Below, piece after piece: positions 34,403-43,001 of a stretch of DNA of 46,060 bases; the first letter of the stretch is position 1, and every line of letters starts with the position of its first letter. The DNA comes from Bacteroidota bacterium. Lineage in GTDB: Bacteria; Bacteroidota; Bacteroidia; Chitinophagales; JADIYW01. A program made the translations under genes and the position numbers. Under the pieces are notes generated by a model, which saw nothing but the letters and a program-made list of their open reading frames with translations, was not told where the DNA came from and did not search any database. The stretch spans positions 1-46,060 of the forward strand of contig JAQBNI010000032.1 in NCBI GenBank assembly GCA_028288625.1. The letters are read 5' to 3'.

Positions 34403-35257
34403 ATGCAACAAGAAGAAAGCTGGTCATATACAATACACAGCCATTCAGGGTTTTCGTTCGCAAGTTTAACTGAAGCCTGGCACTATCGCGACCTTTTATG
34501 GATGTTCGTTAAACGGGATATTGTAACTAATTATAAACAAACAATTTTAGGTCCGCTGTGGTTCTTTATTCAACCCATCCTCACTACTGCAATGTTTATG
34601 CTGATATTTAATCGCGTTGCAAAACTACCAACCGACCAGGTGCCACCGGTACTTTTTTATTTATCAGGAATAACTGCGTGGAATTATTTTTCAGAATGCC
34701 TGGTCAAAACTTCAACGACATTTAAAGATAACGCGTACATTTTTGGCAAAGTTTATTTTCCCCGGTTGATACTTCCCCTATCATTAATATTATCCAATTT
34801 ATTAAAGTTTGCGATCCAGTTCGGATTATTCATTGCTGTATTGTTATTTTATATTTTTTGCCGTGGGTTTCAAATTCATTTACAACCTTATATATTATTA
34901 ACGCCTGTCCTCGTATTTTTAATGGCAGGAATAGCACTTGGCTCCGGAATGATCATCACTTCACTCACCACTAAGTATCGCGACCTTTCTTTTCTCGTAC
35001 AATTTAGTGTGCAGTTGTTAATGTATGCAACACCGGTTATATATCCATTATCGACAGTCATAAATAGCCGGTACAAAATATTGATACTTGCAAACCCATT
35101 AACGCCAATAGTAGAAACATTCAGAGTTGCATTTCTTGGAAAAGGAATTTTTAGCTGGTCGGCTCTTGGCTATAGTTTCCTGGTGATGACAATTTTATTA
35201 TTAGCGGGATTTTATATTTTTAATAAAACCGAAAGGTCATTTACAGATACTGTATAA
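34403..35257 (+). CDS. wzm: ABC-2 type polysaccharide exporter permease (Wzm-like)
   Basis: The 284-residue protein has a cytoplasmic N-terminus with the amphipathic stretch typical of the family (HYRDLLWMFVKRDIVTNYKQTILGPLW, cited here as HYRDLLWMFVKRD and YKQTILGPLWFFIQP) and six membrane helices. It matches the Wzm/TagG/KpsM group, which passes lipid-linked O-antigen, teichoic acid or capsule across the inner membrane. The Wzt-like ATPase gene follows with a 1-nt gap, so they form the exporter. The operon contains glycosyltransferases and tailoring enzymes. The substrate is an undefined surface glycan. Confidence 0.9.
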   Translation: MQQEESWSYTIHSHSGFSFASLTEAWHYRDLLWMFVKRDIVTNYKQTILGPLWFFIQPILTTAMFMLIFNRVAKLPTDQVPPVLFYLSGITAWNYFSECLVKTSTTFKDNAYIFGKVYFPRLILPLSLILSNLLKFAIQFGLFIAVLLFYIFCRGFQIHLQPYILLTPVLVFLMAGIALGSGMIITSLTTKYRDLSFLVQFSVQLLMYATPVIYPLSTVINSRYKILILANPLTPIVETFRVAFLGKGIFSWSALGYSFLVMTILLLAGFYIFNKTERSFTDTV

Positions 35258-35258
35258 C

Positions 35259-36542
35259 ATGTCGGAGATAATTATAAAAGTTGAAAATTTAAGTAAGCAG
35301 TACCGGTTAGGAGAAATCGGAACCGGCTCTCTTAGCCATGATTTGAACCGATGGTGGTATAAGATGCGTGGAAAGGAAGACCCTTATTTAAAGATCGGAG
35401 AAGTAAACGACAGAACCAAGAAAGGCGAATCGGATTATGTGTGGGCATTGAAGGATGTAAACTTTGAAATAAAGAAAGGTGAAGTATGGGGAGTGATCGG
35501 AAAAAATGGCGCGGGCAAATCCACCTTGCTGAAATTATTATCCAGAGTAACTTCGCCATCAACAGGAAAAATAAATATAAAAGGAAAGATGGCTTCTTTG
35601 CTGGAAGTAGGCACGGGTTTTCACGGTGAACTGACAGGAAGAGAAAATGTATTCCTGAACGGTGCGATCCTCGGTATGAGGCGGAGAGAGATCGCTTCCA
35701 AAATGGATGAGATCATTGCATTTTCCGGCGTAGAAAAATATATTGATACGCCTGTCAAGCGTTATTCTTCGGGCATGTACGTGCGACTGGCATTTTCTGT
35801 TGCCGCGCATTTAGATACAGATATCCTGATCCTTGATGAAGTGCTGGCTGTTGGTGATGCGAGCTTCCAGCAGAAATGTTTAGGAAAGATGAATGATGCG
35901 GCAACAAACCAGGGAAAAACTGTTTTGTTCGTCAGTCATAATTTATTACAGGTCCAGGGAATTTGCAAAAAAGGAATGCTGCTCGAACATGGTGAATTGA
36001 AAATGATGGGAGATATTAACAAGGTGGTCAGTGAGTATACCATTACCGGAAAAAATAATTCTGAGATCGATGTAACAAAGATCCCGCGGCTCGGACCAAA
36101 GGTGGATTATTTTAATATCACAAGAGTGAAAATTATTAACGCAACGGATCCGGGCGACCAGCTTTTTCGCGAGGAGGATGAGATGATGCTGGAGATCAGT
36201 TTTATTTCACGGGAAGAAATTAAAGATTGTGTGATTGCATTTTCTGTTTCTGATGTACACGGCAACGCGTTGATGGATTGCAGATCAACACAGGACCATC
36301 CGGCAATAAATGTATCACGTGATATTGAATATACCATCACAGCTAAATTTGATCTGCCATTGCGTGCAGGAAACTACCAGCTAAACCTAGGGGCGGCATG
36401 TTTTTACGGGATCATGGAATATGTGCCAAGCGTAGCAAATATTGAGATCCTGCCTAAAATAGATGAAAATGATAATACGCTCTATAAGCCTACCGTTGGC
36501 ATATTGTTATTCTATCCAAAATGGGAATTAATTAATCAATGA
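35259..36542 (+). CDS. wzt: Polysaccharide ABC exporter ATPase with C-terminal carbohydrate-binding domain (Wzt-like)
   Basis: The 427-residue protein has an ABC ATPase domain (about 1-260) with Walker A GKNGAGKST at 81-89, signature YSSGMYVRLAFSVA and Walker B ILILDEVLAVGD. An insertion of about 25 residues with GSLSHDLNRWWYKMRGKE precedes the fold, as in Wzt and TagH. After residue 280 comes a beta-sandwich Wzt_C domain (ISREEIKDCVIAFSVSDVHG, LPLRAGNYQLNLGAACF). In Wzt this domain recognises the capped end of a finished O-antigen chain, so the glycan is probably polymerised inside, end-capped and then exported. The next gene overlaps by 4 nt (ATGA). Confidence 0.9.
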   Translation: MSEIIIKVENLSKQYRLGEIGTGSLSHDLNRWWYKMRGKEDPYLKIGEVNDRTKKGESDYVWALKDVNFEIKKGEVWGVIGKNGAGKSTLLKLLSRVTSPSTGKINIKGKMASLLEVGTGFHGELTGRENVFLNGAILGMRRREIASKMDEIIAFSGVEKYIDTPVKRYSSGMYVRLAFSVAAHLDTDILILDEVLAVGDASFQQKCLGKMNDAATNQGKTVLFVSHNLLQVQGICKKGMLLEHGELKMMGDINKVVSEYTITGKNNSEIDVTKIPRLGPKVDYFNITRVKIINATDPGDQLFREEDEMMLEISFISREEIKDCVIAFSVSDVHGNALMDCRSTQDHPAINVSRDIEYTITAKFDLPLRAGNYQLNLGAACFYGIMEYVPSVANIEILPKIDENDNTLYKPTVGILLFYPKWELINQ

Positions 36543-37375
36543 TCAAAAAAATTCTAGAGAAAGCTGCAAAATATATTGCCGGATCACGGGTATTATTAAA
36601 ACCGTTTACACCGCTGATCTATTTATCTAATCACATACAGGCTAACAAACAAAAAACTCAACCTGAAACAATTGCGGATCCAATCCTGGTTAAACATTTA
36701 GGCGCTCCTGTTGTGAAGAACGGTCCATTTAAAGGATTGGTCTATCCTTCTTATCAATCTGTAGGTAGTACGATCTTTCCGAAAATTATAGGAAGTTATG
36801 AAGCGGAATTACATCAAACTATTGAAGCATTTATACAAAAGAATTTCGATATCATCATTGATATAGGCTGTGCCGAAGGATACTATGCGATTGGATTCGC
36901 TTTGAAAAATAAAAACGCAAAAATATATGCATATGATACGGATGAAACAGCGCGGATCTTATGTGATGAAATGAGTAAACTCAATCATGTTGAGGGTCGC
37001 ATCTCTATAAAAAATGAATTCACTCCTGATTCGTTCAAAGAAATTGATCCTTCAAAAAAAACACTCCTCATTTGTGATTGCGAAGGATATGAAGCAAAAT
37101 TATTTAATGCAGATGCGCTTCCTTATATAAAAGACATTACCCTCCTGATAGAAACGCATGATTTTATTGATCCGGAAATTTCTATCAATTTGCAAAAATT
37201 ACTTGCGGGTACACATAAGCTAGAGATCGTGCAAACTATAGACGACCTTCTGAAAGCAAAATATTATAAATATCCTGAACTGGAATCTTTAACACTTCAG
37301 CAACGCAAAGAGATCTTGCAGGAAAAAAGACCGGCGATTATGGAATGGATCATTGCTTCACCCAAATTTATTTAG
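36539..37375 (+). CDS. FkbM-like SAM-dependent methyltransferase
   Basis: The 278-residue protein has an N-terminal extension with a hydrophobic helix (VLLKPFTPLIYLSNHI) and then a class I methyltransferase core from about residue 95: the SAM motif DIIIDIGCAEGYYAIG at 103-118, acidic YAYDTDE (motif II), and CDCEGYEAKLF resembling the FkbM motif. The methyl acceptor is probably a sugar or terminal residue of the glycan. In ABC-exported O-antigens a terminal methyl or phosphate group stops the chain and is read by the Wzt C-terminal domain. Its place directly after wzt fits such a capping role, which is inference. Confidence 0.75.
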   Translation: MIKKILEKAAKYIAGSRVLLKPFTPLIYLSNHIQANKQKTQPETIADPILVKHLGAPVVKNGPFKGLVYPSYQSVGSTIFPKIIGSYEAELHQTIEAFIQKNFDIIIDIGCAEGYYAIGFALKNKNAKIYAYDTDETARILCDEMSKLNHVEGRISIKNEFTPDSFKEIDPSKKTLLICDCEGYEAKLFNADALPYIKDITLLIETHDFIDPEISINLQKLLAGTHKLEIVQTIDDLLKAKYYKYPELESLTLQQRKEILQEKRPAIMEWIIASPKFI

Positions 37376-37376
37376 G

Positions 37377-38216
37377 ATGAATAAGCCGGAGATGCAAATT
37401 GCCATTACGCTTAACGAAAAATATCTCATTCCTGCCTGCGTGATGCTTACTTCACTTTTTGAAAATAATCCGCAAAATAACTTTCACGTACATGTCATCA
37501 CTGATTTCAAATCTTCAAAAATATCATTGCTAAAATATATCCTCAATAAATACAAACAGCAGTATACAATTTATAACCTCGATGAAAAATTTCTCAGAAA
37601 TATTCAACAATTTAAGATCACACTGCACGCGCAATTAGCAAACTATTACCGCTTATTCTTAACAGAGATCTTATCGCCCGGTTTAAATAAGATCTTGTAC
37701 CTGGATGTCGACATGATCATAACATCTGATATCACGCCACTTTATAACATCAACCTGGATAATGCTCCGCTTGCCGCGGTATCATCCAACAATAAAGAGT
37801 TAAACAGCGTTTTAAATATTCCCCAATCTTTTGAATACTTTAATTCAGGTGTGTTGCTGATCAACCTGCAGTATTTCAGGGAACATCACCTTGCAGAACA
37901 ATTTGCAAAATACATCACGCAAAATCCCGATAAAATTACTTTCTGGGATCAGGATGTATTAAATGCATTGCTTTATGAAAAGCGTATTCCGGTTGGAAGA
38001 GAATGGAATGTAGCTGAAGATACACTTGCAACCAATGTCATTCCATCTGTCAATATCATTCATTATACCGGTATGCATAAGCCGTGGAATAAACCTTATT
38101 GCTCTCACCCGTTAAGAGATGAATATTTTAAATACCTTGCGAAGAATAAAATCATTTACCTGGCAGATAAATTTTTATCGCTTCGATCAAGAATCATCAA
38201 CAAGCTAAAGAAATAA
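37377..38216 (+). CDS. GT8 family glycosyltransferase
   Basis: The 279-residue enzyme (ATG at 37377, one base after the previous stop; the frame also extends to a TTG at 37353 inside that gene, less likely) is a GT-A retaining transferase of the LgtC/GatL type. It shows IAITLNEKYLIPACVMLTSL at the N-terminus, the DxD motif LYLDVDMIITSDI with D110 and D112, FNSGVLLINL, WDQDVLN, and IHYTGMHKPW near 236-245, all characteristic. It would add galactose or glucose to the glycan from UDP-sugar in the cytoplasm; the sugar cannot be fixed. It is followed 26 nt later by the epimerase gene. Confidence 0.88.
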   Translation: MNKPEMQIAITLNEKYLIPACVMLTSLFENNPQNNFHVHVITDFKSSKISLLKYILNKYKQQYTIYNLDEKFLRNIQQFKITLHAQLANYYRLFLTEILSPGLNKILYLDVDMIITSDITPLYNINLDNAPLAAVSSNNKELNSVLNIPQSFEYFNSGVLLINLQYFREHHLAEQFAKYITQNPDKITFWDQDVLNALLYEKRIPVGREWNVAEDTLATNVIPSVNIIHYTGMHKPWNKPYCSHPLRDEYFKYLAKNKIIYLADKFLSLRSRIINKLKK

Positions 38217-38242
38217 CAGGAATTGCGTAATTTAGTGTTCGA

Positions 38243-39313
38243 ATGAGCAAAAAGAATATTCTTATCACAGGAGGTGCCGGCTTTGTTGGCTCCACCATGG
38301 CTATCTCTCTCAAATCAAAATATCCCGAGTACGAGATATATGTTTTGGATAACCTGAAAAGAAGAGGATCGGAATTAAATATTCCTCGTTTAAAAAAAGC
38401 CGGTGTGCATTTTATTCATGGCGATATACGCAACAAGGAAGATTTTGACGGGCTGCCTAAAATAGATTGTATTCTTGAAGCCAGTGCAGAACCTTCCGTT
38501 TTATCCGGCATCAATTCCACTCCGGATTATCTCATCAACACTAATCTTTCGGGAACAATCAATTGTCTCAACTTTGCAACAAAAAATAAATCCGATTTTA
38601 TTTTTCTTTCTACTTCAAGAATTTATCCGATAGAAAGAATTGAAAATATTGCATACAGCGAAACTGATACCCGTTTTGAAATTTCTGCTTCGCAAAGCTT
38701 CCCTGGAATTTCTGAGAAAGGATTAAGCGAACAGTTTCCGCTGGAGGGTTATCGTTCTTTATACGGCACAACTAAACTTGCATCGGAATATTTTATCCAG
38801 GAATACAAGCAGTTCTTCGGATTGCGAACAGTGATTAACCGCTGCGGTGTTCTGACCGGACCGTGGCAAATGGGAAAGATTGATCAGGGTGTTGTAGTAC
38901 TTTGGGTCGCACGCCATTTTTGGAAACAACCTTTGAACTATATCGGGTATGGTGGAAACGGAAAACAAGTGCGCGATATGCTGCACACGGATGATCTCTT
39001 TCGGTTAATAGACTGGCAAATGCACCACCTCGATGAAGTGAACGGCGAGATCTTTAATGTTGGCGGAGGTAGAGAGATCAGTGTTTCGTTAATGGAACTT
39101 ACAAAACTCAGCGAAAAAGTTACCGGAAATAAGATCACGATCCAGCAGGTGCCCGAAAATCGCACCGCGGATATCCGCATCTATATTACTGACAATTCCA
39201 GGGTAACTCATCGAACCGGATGGAAGCCCGAAATCTTACCGGAACAAATCATCAAAGAAATTTACGACTGGATAAAAGAAAACTCCTCGCAGTTAGAAGC
39301 CATCCTAAAATAA
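38243..39313 (+). CDS. NAD-dependent epimerase resembling CDP-paratose 2-epimerase
   Basis: The 356-residue extended SDR has GGAGFVG at 10-16 and catalytic Tyr174 and Lys178 in YGTTK. The blocks LEASAEPSVLSGI, NTNLSGTINCLNF and NRCGVLTGPWQMGKIDQG are those of the RfbE/CDP-tyvelose epimerase group. The serine position is in FLSTSRIYP. That group converts CDP-paratose to CDP-tyvelose; relatives act on other nucleotide sugars, so the exact substrate is open. No CDP-sugar synthesis genes are seen in the window. The next gene begins 5 nt later. Confidence 0.83.
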   Translation: MSKKNILITGGAGFVGSTMAISLKSKYPEYEIYVLDNLKRRGSELNIPRLKKAGVHFIHGDIRNKEDFDGLPKIDCILEASAEPSVLSGINSTPDYLINTNLSGTINCLNFATKNKSDFIFLSTSRIYPIERIENIAYSETDTRFEISASQSFPGISEKGLSEQFPLEGYRSLYGTTKLASEYFIQEYKQFFGLRTVINRCGVLTGPWQMGKIDQGVVVLWVARHFWKQPLNYIGYGGNGKQVRDMLHTDDLFRLIDWQMHHLDEVNGEIFNVGGGREISVSLMELTKLSEKVTGNKITIQQVPENRTADIRIYITDNSRVTHRTGWKPEILPEQIIKEIYDWIKENSSQLEAILK

Positions 39314-39317
39314 TATC

Positions 39318-40331
39318 TTGAAAAAAACTTTGTTATATCCTGAGTTGAAAGTTATCCGTGATCTTCCCCCCGGTTATGAGGAAATGCATCTCTTAAAAAA
39401 AGATTTTATTCATCTTACGGAAACTATACCACCTGTATTTTTAGTGGAAGTTGACAATGCATATATATCTCCGTTTGGTGTCGTATACAAACACGGGTTT
39501 GTAGTGAAAGAGTCCGTGTACTCCATGTTTAATGCGAGATCGTTTTACGCAAGTTTCTATAAAAAATTGTTGCTAAATAAAATAATTCATATTGATGGAA
39601 AGTGTACGATCGTACATAATTCTTATTTCCAAAATTATTATCACTGGCTCCTCGAAGCTGTTCCGCGCCTTTATTTATTGAAGGAGCAGGCGCCGCAGCT
39701 TACACTGATCCTAAATGAAGATTCACCGGGGTTTATTAAACAATATGTAAAATTATTCCGGTTTAAAGAAGTGGTCTATGTAAACGAAAGACACCTCGTG
39801 AAAGCAGATCATGCCATTTTTCCTACTTTCACTTCGCGGGGATTAGCCATGTATGAACCGATCATCAGGGAAATGGCGACATGGCTACTGAAAGAAAATA
39901 ATATTCGCACAGGAAATCCTCTTTCCAAAAATATTTTTATTACAAGAAAAAGTGCAAAATATCGCAGGCTGATCAACGAGCAGGAAGTCATTGATTATCT
40001 ATCTTCAAGGAACGTTGAAATAGTAACGCTGGAAGATCTTAGTATCCGGGAACAAATGCAATTATTTGCTGAAGCTAAAAATGTAATCGGAGTGCAGGGC
40101 GCGGGAATGTCAAATATGATCTACGCGCAACACGCAAAACTATTGGTCACTATTATCCATGAAGAACATCCCGATGATGCCTATTTTAACCTGGCAAATA
40201 TCAATAATACCGGGTGTTATTATTTTCAATGCAAGGGCACGGGCAATTTCGATTACAAAAACAATGACGATCTTGTAGCGGATATGAATAAATTTACGGA
40301 GGTTTGTGAAAAATATATCTTCATCGATTGA
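39318..40331 (+). CDS. GT61 (DUF563) family glycosyltransferase
   Basis: The 337-residue protein contains the GT61 blocks: HNSYFQNYYHWLLEAVPRLY (about 96-115), IFITRKSAKYRRLINEQEVI, and VIGVQGAGMSNMIYA near 259-273, where the GxGAG-type loop lies. Family members add xylose, arabinose or GlcNAc in plant and bacterial glycans, so this could use the UDP-xylose made by ugd-uxs, an inference only. The start is TTG at 39318, 5 nt after the epimerase stop; the next in-frame Met (residue 23) would remove part of the first strand. Confidence 0.82.
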   Translation: MKKTLLYPELKVIRDLPPGYEEMHLLKKDFIHLTETIPPVFLVEVDNAYISPFGVVYKHGFVVKESVYSMFNARSFYASFYKKLLLNKIIHIDGKCTIVHNSYFQNYYHWLLEAVPRLYLLKEQAPQLTLILNEDSPGFIKQYVKLFRFKEVVYVNERHLVKADHAIFPTFTSRGLAMYEPIIREMATWLLKENNIRTGNPLSKNIFITRKSAKYRRLINEQEVIDYLSSRNVEIVTLEDLSIREQMQLFAEAKNVIGVQGAGMSNMIYAQHAKLLVTIIHEEHPDDAYFNLANINNTGCYYFQCKGTGNFDYKNNDDLVADMNKFTEVCEKYIFID

Positions 40332-40332
40332 A

Positions 40333-41070
40333 ATGAAATTAAGCATCGTCATACCCGCGCATAATGAAGAAGAGAGTTTGCCTGAAACGCTGAACACTTT
40401 ATACACTACATTAAAAAAAGAGAATGTGGAGCATGAGATCGTAGTGATCAATGATAATTCCGGTGATAATACTTTGACCGTTTTAGATGCATTACAAAGA
40501 GATATCCCGAGCCTGGTTTTTTATTCGAACCCCGGTGCAAACGGATTTGGTCATGCAGTGCGATATGGTTTGGAAAGATTTAATGGCGATTATGTAGCCA
40601 TTATGATGGCTGATCTTTCTGACGATCCGAATGATCTCGTTAAATTTTACCGCAAAGCGATTGAAGGAAATTATGATTGTGTTTTCGGCACACGCTGGTC
40701 CGATGGCGGTAAAGTAATAGATTACCCTCCGTTGAAAAGAAGAATAAACAGGCTGTCTAATTTTATTGTAAGACTTCTTTTCCGTTTTAAATATAATGAT
40801 TGTACCAACGCATTTAAATTATATCGCCGCGAAACCATAGAAGGGCTAAAGCCATTTTTATCCCCGCATTTTAATCTCACTTTAGAGCTTCCGCTGAAAG
40901 CAATAGTACGTGGTTACAGTTATGCAATTGTGCCAAATTCCTGGACAAACAGGAAATACGGAGAATCAAAATTGAAGATCAAAGAAATGGGAAGCCGTTA
41001 TTTTTTTATATTGATGTACTGCTGGATCGAAAAAAGATTTTCGCGCGGTGATTTTAATAAGAAAAGCTAA
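40333..41070 (+). CDS. GT2 glycosyltransferase, polyprenyl-phosphate mannosyltransferase (DPM1)-like
   Basis: With the ATG at 40333 the protein has 245 residues (a GTG at 40306 lies inside the previous gene). It is a single GT-A domain without membrane helices. It begins LSIVIPAHNEEESLPETL, has VVINDNSGDNT at 38-48, GHAVRYGLERFNGDYVAIMM and the DxD-type ADLSDDP at 93-99, and ends in NSWTNRKYGESKLKIKEMG. This fits enzymes that load a sugar on polyprenyl phosphate. The sugar-lipid would feed membrane-embedded transferases; the paired membrane proteins in the opposite operon are candidates. Its stop overlaps the convergent gene by 4 nt. Confidence 0.86.
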   Translation: MKLSIVIPAHNEEESLPETLNTLYTTLKKENVEHEIVVINDNSGDNTLTVLDALQRDIPSLVFYSNPGANGFGHAVRYGLERFNGDYVAIMMADLSDDPNDLVKFYRKAIEGNYDCVFGTRWSDGGKVIDYPPLKRRINRLSNFIVRLLFRFKYNDCTNAFKLYRRETIEGLKPFLSPHFNLTLELPLKAIVRGYSYAIVPNSWTNRKYGESKLKIKEMGSRYFFILMYCWIEKRFSRGDFNKKS

Positions 41071-43001
41071 ATCTCTTTTAAAGTATACAATGTTATCTTT
41101 CCGGTGCTATCCGTTACAGAAGATAGAACAAGAGGCACCACACTTTTTGGCAATTTCGAGTTTGGAAAAGTGAAAGCAAATCTCACATTAAATTTCTTAA
41201 TAAAATCGAGCTGACTTTGTTCTATAGAAGTATATTGATGATTTATCTTCTGCAGTTGAACAAATTTATAAAAGGAGGAATTAGCGATATATTCATCCTC
41301 TGTCCGGCGTAAAACTTCTGTTTCACTTTTCGGAATTTCAAAATAAGTCAGGCATATAGGGTTGTACTCTTTATAATACATTTTTAAAAATCCGCACGGT
41401 CCATACATGTTAATGTTCTTTGTAAAAAAAGAAGTAAAGTCTTCCTTTGCTTTAAAATACACCATTGTACTTCCATCATATATTTTACGAACTTCCGAAG
41501 TAAATTTTTCATTTATCCCTGGTCCTCTTGTAAAGATTGCTGCCTGTTTAACGGAAAAGATAAATAATACAATAACTAAGATTTTTACAACAAGATTATC
41601 CTGCGAGAAGAGATATCCCATCATAAGAAAAATCACGATACAGGTTAAAGGCACATACACGATGGTCCATAATTGCACTGCGTCAAATAAATTTGAAAAA
41701 ATTGCATAAGCTACAATTGACGAAATGTGAATAATAATAAATAAGACAGCAAGAGCTGCTAATAAGAAATTGTTTTTTATATTCTTCCACATTGCAATAA
41801 AGAATAACAGCAAGTATGGCAACAAGCTCAATAGGCTTTTAATAACCTGCCCGGCAAAAGAATTGATTAATGTCTTGAAATAATAAAATCCGGAGAAAGA
41901 AACAGGATGAGTAGGAAAAGTACCCGGTAAAGTATTTTTATCGTTGATAATATGAATCCACCACGTGTATATTCCCAGGAAAATACAGACTGAAAGTATA
42001 ATGAGACTATAACGGATAAAATTATTTAAAGTGATCTTGTGAAAAGTGATGAGGTACAGCAAATAGATTCCTATAGAAATTAATATCGCCGGGGCTGCTA
42101 CTGTACATACTATTACAACTGCAAGAGCAATTAATATAATTGGAATGATCTTTTGAAACCGAATGAATATAAAGCTGTAGAAGACAAATATTGCCGGAAA
42201 TAAATATTTGGGCTGTGATATAAGTCCGGTATCCCACCAATCGCCACGTGTAAATAATGTATTGCGCGGAATATAAAAAGATAAGCCGCAGAGTACAAGG
42301 ATTGCAATAGCATTAAAATAAAACAGCTTGCTTTTAGGTTGAATAAAAACTTCAATCAATGCACATGCCCCTAAGAAATATACCACGAGAGAATGGGAGA
42401 ACAATTGAAAGTAAAAAGTGAAAAAAGCGTTTTGTCCCGTGATCCATGTATAAAATGCAGCGTACCAGTGGTCTCCAAAATGGTATAATGTTCGCGGTGG
42501 ATCAATTCCGCTTTTCCAATCGAAGAAGAAACCTTCAATACCTGTTTTGTTCAGGTGCTCTATTACAGTTCCGTAACTGTAAAAATCCCCGTTCACAATA
42601 TACGTTTGCTGAACGAAGGGATCTTTTATTTTCAGGTATAAATAAAGAAAAGAGATAAGTAAAATGATAAGCTCAAAGAATAAATAAGGGAGAAATGAAA
42701 ATGATATAGTTTGTTTTATCGCTTCATTCCAAGTATTTAAATAATTATTCTTTCTTAACCAGTACAATAAAAACAGACAGATGAGAATCAATCCGGTATT
42801 TATTGTGATGCCGCGAGTTTGATATAAGGAATAAAGGGTAATGATCGAATAAAACCCCACACATAACTTTGTAAACTCTTTTAAGAATGGATGCTTCGCA
42901 GGAATCCGTAAAAAAGCAATAAGCGTGTGACCGATGGCATAAGTCACCAAATAACTGACAATAGCATAAAATAAAGATTGTATATATATGGAGGACATCA
43001 T
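41067..43001 (-). CDS. Large multi-pass membrane protein, unknown (paralogue B)
   Basis: The 644-residue protein has about eleven hydrophobic segments in the first 470 residues and a soluble C-terminal part (about 490-644). After the third or fourth segment is a loop with VNGDFYSYGTVIEHL, then GDHWYAAFYTWITG and GDWWDTGLISQPKY. The C-terminus holds YKFVQLQKINHQYTSIEQSQ and NVRFAFTFPNSKLP. It aligns with the upstream neighbour in the same order of motifs. The shape (many helices, an early acidic loop, a C-terminal outer domain) is that of GT-C glycosyltransferases or ligases, but I recognise no named family. It overlaps its neighbour by 4 nt (ATGA) and is the last gene of the minus operon. Confidence 0.8.
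   Translation of the reverse strand: MMSSIYIQSLFYAIVSYLVTYAIGHTLIAFLRIPAKHPFLKEFTKLCVGFYSIITLYSLYQTRGITINTGLILICLFLLYWLRKNNYLNTWNEAIKQTISFSFLPYLFFELIILLISFLYLYLKIKDPFVQQTYIVNGDFYSYGTVIEHLNKTGIEGFFFDWKSGIDPPRTLYHFGDHWYAAFYTWITGQNAFFTFYFQLFSHSLVVYFLGACALIEVFIQPKSKLFYFNAIAILVLCGLSFYIPRNTLFTRGDWWDTGLISQPKYLFPAIFVFYSFIFIRFQKIIPIILIALAVVIVCTVAAPAILISIGIYLLYLITFHKITLNNFIRYSLIILSVCIFLGIYTWWIHIINDKNTLPGTFPTHPVSFSGFYYFKTLINSFAGQVIKSLLSLLPYLLLFFIAMWKNIKNNFLLAALAVLFIIIHISSIVAYAIFSNLFDAVQLWTIVYVPLTCIVIFLMMGYLFSQDNLVVKILVIVLFIFSVKQAAIFTRGPGINEKFTSEVRKIYDGSTMVYFKAKEDFTSFFTKNINMYGPCGFLKMYYKEYNPICLTYFEIPKSETEVLRRTEDEYIANSSFYKFVQLQKINHQYTSIEQSQLDFIKKFNVRFAFTFPNSKLPKSVVPLVLSSVTDSTGKITLYTLKEI

Noticed and set aside
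37353-37376. TTG start for the GT8 gene inside the methyltransferase gene
   Set aside because: An ATG one base after the previous stop gives the normal family start, and the extra residues (LHPNLFR) have no match to GT8.
40306-40332. GTG start for the DPM1-like GT2 inside the GT61 gene
   Set aside because: The ATG at 40333 leads straight into the first beta strand (LSIVIPAHNEE), as usual for the family.
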